In this document: piece after piece, positions 35,043 to 46,652 of the stretch
Layout of the letters: each line of letters begins with the position of its first letter
Position numbering within the stretch: position 1 is the first letter of the stretch
Assembly: GCF_028128765.1 (NCBI RefSeq)
Contig: NZ_LBJG01000093.1
Location: forward strand, 124,001-188,000
Direction: 5' to 3'
Length of the DNA stretch: 64,000 nucleotides
Source: Bradyrhizobium sp. CCBAU 51627
Lineage (GTDB): Bacteria; Pseudomonadota; Alphaproteobacteria; Rhizobiales; Xanthobacteraceae
Notes under the pieces: model-generated
What the model was told of the DNA's origin: nothing
Seen by the model: only the letters and a program-made list of their open reading frames with translations
The model's database searches: none
Program-made: the position numbers and the translations under genes

Positions 35043-35726
35043 ATGAAGAAGATTTTCTTGGCTTCGGCCTGCCTGCTCGCCCTCACTGGCGCCGCTTCGG
35101 CTGCCGACCTGGCGGCTCGCCCCTATGTCAAGGCCCCCGTGGCGATGGCTTCGGTCTACAACTGGACCGGCTTCTACCTCGGTCTCGTCGGTGGCGGCGC
35201 CTGGGAAGATTCGGGCTCGCCCCGCATGCAGGGCGGCTTTGTCGGCGGCACCGCTGGCTACAACTGGCAGACCGGCAACGTCGTGTTCGGTGTCGAGGCT
35301 GATGGCGCCTGGGCTGACGTCAGCGCCTCGGCGACCGGCGCCACCGTCGTGCCGGGCTTCGGTGTCGTGACCACGACCGCGAGCTCGAAGACCGACGCGT
35401 TGGGAACCGTGCGCGGCCGCATCGGCTACGCCGTCAACAACGTGCTGTTCTACGGCACCGGTGGCTACGCCTGGATCGACAACAAGATCACCCTCTCCGC
35501 GCTCGGCGTGTCCGCGTCCGACAGCAAGTGGCATTCGGGCTGGACCGTTGGCGCCGGCGTCGAAGCGTTCATCGCTCCGCAGTGGTCGATCAAGGGCGAG
35601 TACCTCTATCGCAGCCTCGGCGGCGAGACCTACTTCGGCGCCCTGCCCACCGGCACGCTCAACCTCCACACCGTGCAGCTTGGCGTGAACTATCACTTCA
35701 ACGGCCCGGTCGTCGCCAAGTACTGA
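35043..35726 (+). CDS. Outer-membrane beta-barrel protein, Omp31-like (second)
   Basis: 227 residues from the ATG at 35043; the open frame extends upstream but the signal peptide (MKKIFLASACLLALTGAASA) starts here. ADLAARPYVKAP and YNWTGFYLGLVGGG match its neighbour, and the C-terminus NGPVVAKY ends the barrel. It is shorter than the first copy because loops are reduced. The TGA stop lies within the first unit of a 13-bp tandem repeat (35717-35791). Localisation is the outer membrane. Confidence 0.88.
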   Translation: MKKIFLASACLLALTGAASAADLAARPYVKAPVAMASVYNWTGFYLGLVGGGAWEDSGSPRMQGGFVGGTAGYNWQTGNVVFGVEADGAWADVSASATGATVVPGFGVVTTTASSKTDALGTVRGRIGYAVNNVLFYGTGGYAWIDNKITLSALGVSASDSKWHSGWTVGAGVEAFIAPQWSIKGEYLYRSLGGETYFGALPTGTLNLHTVQLGVNYHFNGPVVAKY

Positions 35727-35791
35727 ACTCAAGTACTGAACTCAAGTACTGAACTCAAGTACTGAGCTCAAGTACTGAGCTCAAGTACTGA
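35717..35791. repeat. 13-bp tandem repeat spanning the stop codon of the second porin gene
   Basis: Five full units of CAAGTACTGARCT (35717-35781) and a sixth partial unit (35782-35791). The first three read GAACT, the next two GAGCT. Unit 1 holds the last codons AAG TAC TGA of the gene. Because the stop is in unit 1, changes in copy number would alter only the 3'UTR. Fits slipped-strand duplication. Confidence 0.95.
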
Positions 35792-35816
35792 TCGCTACCG
35801 ACGTCACATCGTCACG

Positions 35817-35845
35817 AAAGGCCGGCCTCGCGCCGGCCTTTTTAT
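35817..35845 (+). terminator. Strong intrinsic terminator after the second porin gene
   Basis: AAAGGCCGGC and GCCGGCCTTT pair around CTCGC, with five T. The design matches the first porin terminator, consistent with gene duplication including the 3' end. Confidence 0.9.
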
Positions 35846-35952
35846 TTGGCGCCATGCTCGTGCAGTTCCGCGCGCCTGCTCCTGCTGCCAAGTCCCGCCA
35901 GCGCAACAACAATCCGTTGACGATTCGCAAGTCCCACTGGAAATCCGCCTCC

Positions 35953-35967
35953 GTTCTTCCTACGTTC
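35953..35967. promoter_or_regulatory. LexA (SOS) box upstream of uvrA
   Basis: GTTC-TTCCTAC-GTTC matches the alphaproteobacterial SOS consensus exactly. It is about 100 bases before the uvrA start. The flanking 35846-36066 has no gene. Confidence 0.8.
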
Positions 35968-36066
35968 GCCTCACAACCCCATCGGCGCCGGTCCCGGTTC
36001 CGGGCGAAGCGCGCCTTTTACGTTGGCGCGATCGCGTAGCTTTGGGATTCCTTGAGGGCAACTCGG

Positions 36067-39042
<2,976 letters not shown>

Positions 39043-39130
39043 CGCGTTGCGCCGAAGCCGCAGGGCGGGTTAGCGAATCGTAATCCGCCAGCGCTCTTCT
39101 CGTGAGACGCAGTATCCGGGGAAGACCGAT

Positions 39131-39694
39131 ATGTCCGCTGGACTCGTGCAAACCTATCGCGCCTTCGTCCACAACAATGCTTGGGCGAACCACCGCCTGC
39201 TCTCCGCCTGCGCCGGTTTAAGCCAGGCCGAATTCGAAGCCCGGCGCACCGGCTTCTTCCCGAGCATTCAACGCACGCTGAACCACATCTACGTTATCGA
39301 TCTCTTCTATATCGACGCGCTCGAAGGTGGCTGGCTCGGCCCGCGCGCCTGGGAGAATGAGGTGCCGTATCCTTCGCTTTCCGGGCTAAAACCCGCCCAG
39401 GCCGCAATGGACAAGCGCCTGATCGCCATCTGCGATGCGTTGACGCCTGATCTGCTGAACGGCTTTGTCCGGATCAACCGTGACACACGCGTCCAGATCG
39501 AACGCCGCGACCGGCTTCTGATGCATCTGTTTCAGCACCAGATCCATCACCGCGGCCAGGCGCATGCCATGCTGTCGGAGACAGCGGTCGCGCCGCCACA
39601 GCTCGATGAATTCTTCGCTGAAGGAGAAGCGCCGCTTCGGGCCGGCGAGTTCGCGGAGCTTGGTTGGAGCGAGCAAACCGTATGGAAATATTGA
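39131..39694 (+). CDS. DinB-family protein
   Basis: 187 residues. The four-helix DinB/YfiT fold is suggested by NNAWANHRLL at the start, SIQRTLNHIYVIDLFYIDAL with the first metal-binding His, and LMHLFQHQIHHRGQAHAML with the HxxxH pair. Members are metal-dependent thiol transferases or nickel-binding hydrolases of unknown substrate. No LexA box is adjacent, so the name does not imply SOS control here. The next gene follows 18 bases later, so they may be co-transcribed. Confidence 0.85.
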   Translation: MSAGLVQTYRAFVHNNAWANHRLLSACAGLSQAEFEARRTGFFPSIQRTLNHIYVIDLFYIDALEGGWLGPRAWENEVPYPSLSGLKPAQAAMDKRLIAICDALTPDLLNGFVRINRDTRVQIERRDRLLMHLFQHQIHHRGQAHAMLSETAVAPPQLDEFFAEGEAPLRAGEFAELGWSEQTVWKY

Positions 39695-39712
39695 TGGCGT
39701 AATTTCTTTTCC

Positions 39713-40345
39713 ATGCCCTTCTCCCTCGCCATCTTCGATCTCGACGGCACGCTCGTCGACAGCTTCCCCTGGTTCCTGCGCACCATCAACGACGTCGCCG
39801 ATCACTTCGGCTTTCGGCGCGTGAAGGACGGGGATATCGAGGAGCTGCGGCATGCTTCGACGCGCGAAATCCTCAGCCGGCTCGAGGTGCCCGTCTGGAA
39901 GCTGCCGGCGATCGCGCGGCATGCACGGCGGCTGAAAGGAGAGGCAGCCGCGGAGATTTCGCTGTTTGCGGGAGCCGAGGCGATGCTGCGGACTCTGGTG
40001 GACAACGGCGTGCAGCTCGCACTGGTGACATCGGACAGCGAGACCAATGCGCGGCAAAAGCTCGGCGTATCAACCGCCCTGTTTTCGCAATTCGACTGCT
40101 CGGCCTCGGCGTTCGGCAAGCCCGCAAAATTCCGCCGCGTAATCCGGCGCGCCGGCGTTGCGCCTGACAAGGTCATCGCGATCGGCGACGAGGTTCGCGA
40201 CATCGAAGCGGCGCGTGCGGTGGGGATTGCCTGCGGCGCGGTGTGTTGGGGCTACGCGGCACCGGCGGCGCTGCGGGCGCGCGGGCCGGATCACGTATTC
40301 GAGCGGATCGAAGAGATCGTACCGGCGCTACGAACGGGGCCGTAG
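39713..40345 (+). CDS. HAD-family hydrolase, phosphoglycolate-phosphatase-like
   Basis: 210 residues. HAD motif I is FDLDGTLVDS with the nucleophilic Asp. Motif II is LVTSDS, Lys of motif III is in GKPAKFRRVI, and motif IV is AIGDEVRDIEAA. The short helical cap between residues about 15 and 85 is the type seen in Gph-like enzymes. It dephosphorylates a small metabolite in the cytoplasm; substrate not assignable. It overlaps nothing and converges on the propeller gene. Confidence 0.87.
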   Translation: MPFSLAIFDLDGTLVDSFPWFLRTINDVADHFGFRRVKDGDIEELRHASTREILSRLEVPVWKLPAIARHARRLKGEAAAEISLFAGAEAMLRTLVDNGVQLALVTSDSETNARQKLGVSTALFSQFDCSASAFGKPAKFRRVIRRAGVAPDKVIAIGDEVRDIEAARAVGIACGAVCWGYAAPAALRARGPDHVFERIEEIVPALRTGP

Positions 40346-40349
40346 CCCC

Positions 40350-41300
40350 CTATTTCGTCCTGCGCAAGAACGTGCCGAACGCGCGCGGGCCGTCGCCGGT
40401 CGCGACCTTGCCGATCACCCTCAGCTCGGCGGCGTCGATGATCTCGAGCGTGTTGCTCTCCCAGCAGGCGACGATGATGCGCCTGCCGTCGACGGTCGCG
40501 TTGATGCCTTCGGGATAGTCGCCGACATTGATGCGCTTCATCGGCTTCAGTGTCGCGACATCGAACACGCTGACGGTGCCGCCATATTGATCGGTGACGA
40601 AGCCACGGCCTTGCGCCAGCGCCACGGCATAGGGGCGCATTCCCACCGGCACGCGGCCGATTTCGTGTGCCTCCGCGATGTCGATCACGGAGACGTCGTT
40701 GGAGCCGACATTGGCGGTGTAGGCGCGCTTGCCCTCGGCGTCGATGGTGACGCCGAACGGATGGACACCGACCTTGACGACTGCCTTGCGCTGGCGCGTT
40801 GCGGTATCCACCACCGAGACGCTGTCGTCGTCGCGGTCCGCCGAGAGCAGTAGCTTGCCGTCAGGCGTCACCGCGAGCCCCGACGGCGAGGCGCCGACCG
40901 TGATGCTGGCGGTGACGCTGCGCGAGGTCGCATCGATCACCCGCACCGCGGCCGCATACCAATCGGCGACATAGACGGTCTTGCCGTCAGGCGTCACGGC
41001 AATGCCGAGCGGGCCGCCGCCGACCTCGATGCGGCCGGCAACCTGACGCGTCGCGGCATCAACCACCGTCACCGCCTTGGCATCCGGGCTCGTGACATAG
41101 GCCAAGCGGCCGTCCGCGGTGACGGCGATTCCGGCCGGCTTGCCGCCGATCGGGATGGTCGCAACGCTGCGCGAGGTGGCGAGGTCAACGACCATCAGAT
41201 CGTCGCTGAGCTGGTTGGTGACGAACGCCTCTTCGGCAGAGGCGTTCGCGATGCCGGCGGCGAACGCCGCCAGGATCCGAACCAGCCCCAGGACCCGCAT
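40350..41300 (-). CDS. YVTN beta-propeller protein, exported
   Basis: 316 residues with a signal peptide ending NASAE. Seven repeats of the type VVDxATRxVxGRIEVGG...GIAVTPDGKTVYVAD build a seven-bladed propeller filling the mature protein. Such proteins are periplasmic scaffolds or bind small ligands. It starts 2 bases after the SRPBCC gene and is co-transcribed with it. A similar propeller with an MxaD-like protein is found near PQQ-dependent alcohol dehydrogenases in methylotrophs, which would suggest a role in that respiration; no dehydrogenase is in this window. Confidence 0.82.
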   Translation of the reverse strand: MRVLGLVRILAAFAAGIANASAEEAFVTNQLSDDLMVVDLATSRSVATIPIGGKPAGIAVTADGRLAYVTSPDAKAVTVVDAATRQVAGRIEVGGGPLGIAVTPDGKTVYVADWYAAAVRVIDATSRSVTASITVGASPSGLAVTPDGKLLLSADRDDDSVSVVDTATRQRKAVVKVGVHPFGVTIDAEGKRAYTANVGSNDVSVIDIAEAHEIGRVPVGMRPYAVALAQGRGFVTDQYGGTVSVFDVATLKPMKRINVGDYPEGINATVDGRRIIVACWESNTLEIIDAAELRVIGKVATGDGPRAFGTFLRRTK

Positions 41301-41302
41301 CG

Positions 41303-41869
41303 TCAGCTTCCGCTCTCGATCTTCTTCTTCAGGGCTGCGAGCCCGGTCTGATACAGGCTCTTCACCGCCTTGACCGAGGCCTCGTCATTCAGCTCCGGCG
41401 GCGGATCGTTGTTGGGAAAGCCGCGATAGAACGCGCCGGCCCATTCCAGCGTCGCGCCCTTGCCGTCGGCGCTCGGCGTCACCGTCAGCGTCGAGGAGTA
41501 GTTGTTGACCGGCAGCACCTTCACGTCGACGGCGGTGATGCGGTAGGAATAGGTCATGGCGGCCGCGTCGAACTTGTAGAGCTCCTCGTCGACTGTGGCG
41601 CCTCCCGTCAGGGTCAGCCGCCGCGTGGCGCCGATCTCATTGCCCTTCTCGCCCTCGGTCTTGGTGACCGGCGGCAGCCAGCTCATATCCTGGAAATTGC
41701 CGATCGCCGCCCACACCTTGGCCGGGGCCGCGTTGATCTCGATGGATTCCCGCACCTTCTGCCGGGTCGGCCCGTGGGCCCAAACCGGCTCAAACGCCGT
41801 CGTCAGAATCATTCCCGCCACCGACAGCGCCGCCACCCCGGCGATCGCCTTTCCGATCGTCATCCGCAT
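41303..41869 (-). CDS. Exported SRPBCC-fold protein (MxaD-like)
   Basis: 188 residues with a signal peptide (GKAIAGVAALSVAGMIL...). The SRPBCC/polyketide-cyclase fold is suggested by VRESIEINAAPAKVWAAIGNF, NEIGATRRLTLTGG and a long C-terminal helix. Resemblance to MxaD of methanol oxidation is by overall pattern only. It lies directly upstream of the propeller gene in one operon, so the two probably act together in the periplasm. Confidence 0.78.
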   Translation of the reverse strand: MRMTIGKAIAGVAALSVAGMILTTAFEPVWAHGPTRQKVRESIEINAAPAKVWAAIGNFQDMSWLPPVTKTEGEKGNEIGATRRLTLTGGATVDEELYKFDAAAMTYSYRITAVDVKVLPVNNYSSTLTVTPSADGKGATLEWAGAFYRGFPNNDPPPELNDEASVKAVKSLYQTGLAALKKKIESGS

Positions 41870-42841
41870 ACCGTTTCCTCACCTTTGACCTGGCGCGACT
41901 GATGCGCGCTGCAAGCATCGTAACGCATTTTTCGACCGTGGGGAGACCGGTTCGTGGCGCGGCTGTGGCGGCAGCCTCCCTCGCCCACACCATCCATTGC
42001 CTGAGCGGCGGGCAAAACACGCGAGAGCCAGGTCAACGGATCAGAACAAAAATGATTCGCTTTACTCGAATTCGGAATTATCGCATACTTCGATCATCCC
42101 AACCCGGCCGAGGGGCGCTATCGCGATCGTCACGACACGCGGGATGGGACGTGGTGGACGCGGGCCGCATTGGCGCGAAGGTGGTTGCAGGGCGGGTCAC
42201 TCCGTGAGCAACGCCCCGCGCGCGCACGACGGGTGCGGCCTGCGTACGGCAAAATCGTGTGGTCCTGGCGCCCGAAGGCTGTGCGCCAAGTCTTGTGGCG
42301 ATGCGTGTGGCCCAACCGGGCCGGCGCATCAATGATCTGCAAGGCGACGGGGGCAATAGTGCATCGCTCCCCGAGGAGAGCACGACATAAGCCGTCAACC
42401 CACTGCGCAGGGAAGGCCGGATGTTTCGGCTTCACCTGTATGCCGCTGTGCAGCCTCTTGTAGCGCAACCTTCGCACAGTGGACCGCGGGTGCCAGTCGG
42501 CACCCGGCCTTCCCTGCGCCCTCGGCACTCTCGAGGGCACTGACTGCCGCAAAGCTCGGGCGCGATGCGCCACGAGGACGCGAAAGCATGTCTGCGGTCT
42601 CAACGCCAAAGCGAGGACGAAGCTTGCCACGCCTTGCTTGCGGGAGGCTTGTCGGAGAGATGCAAACGATGCGGCACTAGGACGCAAACTGCACCTGAGG
42701 TTGTCGCGCCAGAATCGCAGTAATGAATTGAACAATGTTTCTGTCGGCTGGCATGAGGCCAGTCTTCTGCCTTGCGCCCCGGCAATGATTGACGGACGTC
42801 CAAGCCCCTCGGCAAGCCCCGTCGAGCCGTCAGGAATTCCC
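41870..42841. other. Long gap before the DUF1217 gene, mostly repeat
   Basis: 972 bases. From 42112 to about 42600 it is the dispersed repeat described separately. The left part (41870-42111) has no gene. Near 42790-42841 stands the short leader of the DUF1217 gene. Frames that stay open here are read-throughs of the repeat. Confidence 0.6.
42112..42600. repeat. Large dispersed intergenic element of Bradyrhizobium
   Basis: The stretch starting GAGGGGCGCTATCGCGATCG and running past a 16-bp perfect inverted pair, GCGCAGGGAAGGCCGG (42405-42420) with 42504-42519, is one I recall as a recurrent multi-hundred-base element in Bradyrhizobium genomes. A small perfect hairpin, GGGTGCC-AGTC-GGCACCC (42488-42505), lies inside the larger one. 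It produces long spurious reading frames. No transposase or terminal repeat is seen, so it is probably a non-autonomous element. Confidence 0.65.
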
Positions 42842-44911
42842 ATGGTGTCGACCTATTTCAGCTACAGCTATCTCGCGCGCAATCTCACGCAGTCGCTGAC
42901 GCGGGTGGCACAGCAATCGGACGTATCGCGCGAAGCCGCCTATTACAAAGCAAACATCGGCAAGGTTCACTCGGTCGACGACCTGATGAACGACTATCGC
43001 CTGTATCACTACGTCACGAAGGCCTATGGCCTGGAAGACATGGCCTATGCCAAGGCTTTCATGAAAAAGGTGCTGCAGAGCGATCTCACCGACCCCAAGA
43101 GCTTCGCCAACACGCTGATTGACAAGCGCTACCGGGAATTTGCCGCGGCGTTTTCCTTCGGCGGCGGTGACACCAAGGTTGCGCAGTCGAGCAACCAGAC
43201 TGACGACATGATCGGGCTCTACACGGCCGCCATGAAGAGCAACGTCGATGCCGTTGCTGCCGACACGAAATACTACAATGCCACGATCGGCAACGTGACC
43301 AGCGTCGACCAGCTTCTCAACGACGATCGTCTCCGCAACTATGTCGCGTCGGCGTTCGGGATCGATCAGAGCAAATGGCCGCGTGACACGATCAGGCAGG
43401 TCTTGTCCAGCGACCCGTCCGATCCGAACAGCTATGTGAATGTCACCTTCGCTTCGAAGCTGGATGGCCTCAACGCCCAGCTTGCCCAGGCCAAATCGGA
43501 TGCGACCGACGCCAGCTCGAAAATTGCCGACTACACGTCTCAACTGTCGCAACCCGGCGCCGACGTCGACCAGTTGAATGTGCAGATATTGGTCGAACGA
43601 TATCGCCTGCAATCCGCCGTAAGCAGCATGGCGACCACCAACGACGCCATCGTGGCGACCAACCGGTTCATGAATTTCGCCACTGCGTACGAGTTTTCGG
43701 CCGACGGATCGCTGCCATCTGGTACACCTGCGCAGACCGCTGCAAACCTCGCCATCACGAACCAGAGTTTCGACGACAGCAAGTCGGCTGTCTATGCGGC
43801 GGCAAGCCCGCTGCAGGAAGCCCTGGTGATCGGGCAATTCAGAAATGCCATCCCGAAGGTCACGTCGCTCCAGGCGCTCGTGTCCGCCCCATCAGCGTAT
43901 AACTTCGCGCTGGCGGCGGTCGGCCTCGACCCTACACAGGTCTCACAGTCCACCGTGAAGGCTGTGCTGGAGAGCGACCTCAACGATCCCAAGAGCTACG
44001 TCTATACGCTGAAGGACGATCGATACGTCAAGCTCGCGCGCGCGTTCAACTTCGATGGCAAAGGCAATCTGACGATGCCCCTGGCGGCTCAGGACCCGGC
44101 CGAAATCCTCGATACCGCGAAGAATTACGTCATCGCGAAACTGAAAGCTGCAAGCAAGCAGGACCAGGCGAAAGTCAAGGCTCAAGCCCAGAAGGACGCG
44201 ACCGACTATCAACAGTCGATCGGCGACATCACGAGCGTTTCCGACCTGCTCGCGAACAGGAAGATGGTCGACTTCATTCTGGTCGCCAAGGGATTGGACC
44301 CTGCGAAGGTGAGCACAGCCTATCTCAAGAAGATCTTCGCCTCGGATCTGAACGATCCCAAAAGCTTCGCAAACACGGAGAGCGACCCTCGCTTTGCCGA
44401 GATCGCGGCGTCGTTCAATTTCGACAGCGAGGGCAATGTCGCGCGTCTTCCGATGATGGGGCCGCAAAAGCGCGATCAATTCCTGGCAACGCAAAAGGAC
44501 TATCTCCAGCAGAGCCTGGAGCAGCAGCAGGGCGACACGAATCCCGGCGTACGTCTGGCGCTGTATTTCCAGCGCATGGCGGGACACATCACCTCCGCCT
44601 TCGACATCCTTGCAGACAAGGCTCTGTCGGAGGTGTTTCGCACCACCTTCGATCTGCCCGATCAGATGGCCTCGATGCAGATCGATCAGCAGGCCAAGAT
44701 CGTGGAGAAGTATCTCAACATCAAGGACCTGTCCGATCCCACCAAGGTAGCCAAGCTGCTGAGCCGTTTCTCCGCCATGTACGACGCGAAGAACGCCAGC
44801 CAGACCTACTCGCCGGTGCTCGACCTGTTTCAGGGATCGAGCTCGGGGACATCGAGCTTCAGTGAATCGACATACCTCGCCATGGCCAAAGTCAAGACCA
44901 GCCCGTGGTGA
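42842..44911 (+). CDS. DUF1217 repeat protein (flagellar/motility-associated family)
   Basis: 689 residues from the ATG at 42842, preceded by AGGAA. At least four clear copies and a fifth degenerate copy of an about 75-residue unit can be aligned, at roughly 33-105, 143-205, 330-410, 455-535 and 573-650. The pattern is YY/YQxxIGxxTSVxDLLxxxRxxxFxxxAxGLD...LxSDLxDPxSFxN. A charged helical spacer lies at 205-265. DUF1217 is a rhizobial family linked to flagellar genes, but none are nearby. Function unknown. Confidence 0.8.
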   Translation: MVSTYFSYSYLARNLTQSLTRVAQQSDVSREAAYYKANIGKVHSVDDLMNDYRLYHYVTKAYGLEDMAYAKAFMKKVLQSDLTDPKSFANTLIDKRYREFAAAFSFGGGDTKVAQSSNQTDDMIGLYTAAMKSNVDAVAADTKYYNATIGNVTSVDQLLNDDRLRNYVASAFGIDQSKWPRDTIRQVLSSDPSDPNSYVNVTFASKLDGLNAQLAQAKSDATDASSKIADYTSQLSQPGADVDQLNVQILVERYRLQSAVSSMATTNDAIVATNRFMNFATAYEFSADGSLPSGTPAQTAANLAITNQSFDDSKSAVYAAASPLQEALVIGQFRNAIPKVTSLQALVSAPSAYNFALAAVGLDPTQVSQSTVKAVLESDLNDPKSYVYTLKDDRYVKLARAFNFDGKGNLTMPLAAQDPAEILDTAKNYVIAKLKAASKQDQAKVKAQAQKDATDYQQSIGDITSVSDLLANRKMVDFILVAKGLDPAKVSTAYLKKIFASDLNDPKSFANTESDPRFAEIAASFNFDSEGNVARLPMMGPQKRDQFLATQKDYLQQSLEQQQGDTNPGVRLALYFQRMAGHITSAFDILADKALSEVFRTTFDLPDQMASMQIDQQAKIVEKYLNIKDLSDPTKVAKLLSRFSAMYDAKNASQTYSPVLDLFQGSSSGTSSFSESTYLAMAKVKTSPW

Positions 44912-44923
44912 TCGCTTGCTCAC

Positions 44924-45692
44924 CTACTCCGGCAGCGTTGTCTCGACGAAGCCGTGCGGATCGTCACAGAACTCCCGCATCACCCGGTAGTGATCGGTTT
45001 GCTCGACCGTCGTCCACTCGAGGCCGTATTTGCCGAGCCGCAGCAGCTGCGCGTTGGGATAGGCCATCAGCATCGGCGAATGGGTCGCCATGATCACCTG
45101 GCAGATGCGGGAGTCTTCCATGCGGCGCAGCAGCTTCAGGAACTCGATCTGACGCGCCGGCGACAACGCGGATTCCGGCTCGTCGAAGATGAAGATGCCC
45201 TGCCGCTGACACCGCTCCTCGAAAAAGCGCAGGAAGCCTTCGCCATGGGAGTGCGACAGGAAATCGGGTCCGACCTGGCCCGCATCGCGCGAGGCCTTGT
45301 CCAGATATCGCGCGACCGAGAAAAAGCTCTCGGCTCGGAAGAACCAGCCATTGGTGATCTTCGGCAGCCAGCTTGCGCGCAGCGATTTGGAGAGCTGCCC
45401 GCCCATCTTCTCGCGTGCCTCGGAGTGATCGACGGGCATGTAGCCCTTGCCTCCGCCAGCATCGTCATAACCGACGAGCGCCGCGATTCCCTTGAGAATC
45501 GTCGACTTCCCCGTGCCGTTCTCACCAACGATGACCGTGATGGCGGCCTCGAAATTGAGCTCGAAATCATCCGGAAAGATCGGCAGGCAAAACGGATAGG
45601 CCTCGCGATCATGGATGTGCGAGGGGTCGAGCCAGACCCCGCCTCAGATACGGCGCAGGCAGGTTGATCGTCCGATAGCCCCGTCGCGCCAT
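44924..45692 (-). pseudogene. AAA-family ATPase with a frameshift near its N-terminus
   Basis: Joining two frames gives about 255 residues, close to the expected size. The first 18 codons run from the ATG at 45692 (MARRGYRTINLPAPYLRR). The rest continues in another frame as VWLDPSHIHDREAYPF. Walker A is GENGTGKST, Walker B is FIFDEPESALS, and the H-loop is MATHSP. The shift is at 45637-45640, where four G on the minus strand should be three. No ATG, GTG or TTG exists in the main frame before Walker A, so the gene cannot be expressed intact without correction. It may be a sequencing error. Confidence 0.8.
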
Positions 45693-45782
45693 TGCCGGCC
45701 TCCGCGCACCTCATTCGAACGGAACATAACAGGAACACGCAAATTGCAAAGAGATATCTTGCCGCGCCAGTCGCCAGCGAGG

Positions 45783-46643
45783 CTACGCCAAGACCTCCAG
45801 CACCAGCTCCATGGTCATCAGCACAGGATTGTCCCCGCGGATCAGACGGCCCTCGGCGATCCCGCCGGTGTAATCGATCAGGGCAACATCGAGCGCGGCT
45901 TGAAGCGCGCCGGACGTATCAGGCGCGATCATCCCGGCGGTGATCGCAAGCTCGGTGGCGAAAGGCTCGGTCACGCCGCCATGGCTGAAGCGCGCGCCGA
46001 TGGTCGAGCCGACGCCGCCATGGATTTTCGCGCGCGCAATACCGTGCGTGCGGCAGAAGGTTTCCAGAGAGGAAGCAAAGTCCTGGTTGGGTCGCAGCCG
46101 CAGCGCAAAGGCGCAGCTGGTGGTGCGGGCGCCGCTGCTCGTGGCCACCAGCGGCCCGAACAGCGTAAAATTGGTCTCGGGATCGGGCTCGGCGGTGAAC
46201 ATCGCGCCATCGATTCCGAAAGCCTGAACCTCGAACGGCTCGGCGACATCTGTCTCGTCCGGCAGCATGTGGCCGCCGCTCGCCTTGCCATCTGCCTCGG
46301 TCCAGAGCCCGTGGCAATGAAAGAACGGCGCACCGTCGCGCGAGCCCAGCGTCATGCTGCCGAGCCTCGTGTGCGTCACGCCCGCAGGCCGATAGGTCTC
46401 GCTGTAGAACGCCGCGTTCTCGCCCGTCCTCGACAGCGCCGGCATCACATAACCGAATGGCCCGAGCGCGCCGTGGTCGAAATTCAGCACGCCGCAGGCG
46501 AACCCTTCTGCGGCAAAGCCGCGGCGCGCAGCTTCGAGCAGCGGCAGGCCTGCTTCAAGCGTGAAAGAGAACGCGCGCCCCCTCGCCTCCACCCATTGGA
46601 TGCGTTCAGGGGCGGGAGCGCCCGGCTGCTTGATCGTCCGCAT
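45783..46643 (-). CDS. DUF296/PCC-domain protein with two domains
   Basis: 286 residues from the ATG at 46643; a GTG at 46652 is also possible. Two PCC (DUF296) repeats are visible: roughly residues 10-135 with NFDHGALGPFGYVMP and GAPFFHCHGLW, and 150-280 with ARAKIHGGVGSTIGARFSHG. The first domain keeps the His-rich site of the family (HCHG), the second has GGVGS. The gene begins 9 bases after, or overlaps, the acyl-CoA ligase stop, so both are in one operon. Function unknown; linkage suggests a partner of the ligase. Confidence 0.78.
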   Translation of the reverse strand: MRTIKQPGAPAPERIQWVEARGRAFSFTLEAGLPLLEAARRGFAAEGFACGVLNFDHGALGPFGYVMPALSRTGENAAFYSETYRPAGVTHTRLGSMTLGSRDGAPFFHCHGLWTEADGKASGGHMLPDETDVAEPFEVQAFGIDGAMFTAEPDPETNFTLFGPLVATSSGARTTSCAFALRLRPNQDFASSLETFCRTHGIARAKIHGGVGSTIGARFSHGGVTEPFATELAITAGMIAPDTSGALQAALDVALIDYTGGIAEGRLIRGDNPVLMTMELVLEVLA

Positions 46644-46652
46644 TCCCCGCAC

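Noticed and set aside
35717..35791. Direct repeats considered as a CRISPR array
   Set aside because: Units are 13 bp without spacers and no cas genes are near; it is a simple tandem repeat.
42170..42463. Short protein gene inside the dispersed element
   Set aside because: The reading frame is made by the repeat sequence and has no ribosome site; similar frames occur in other copies.
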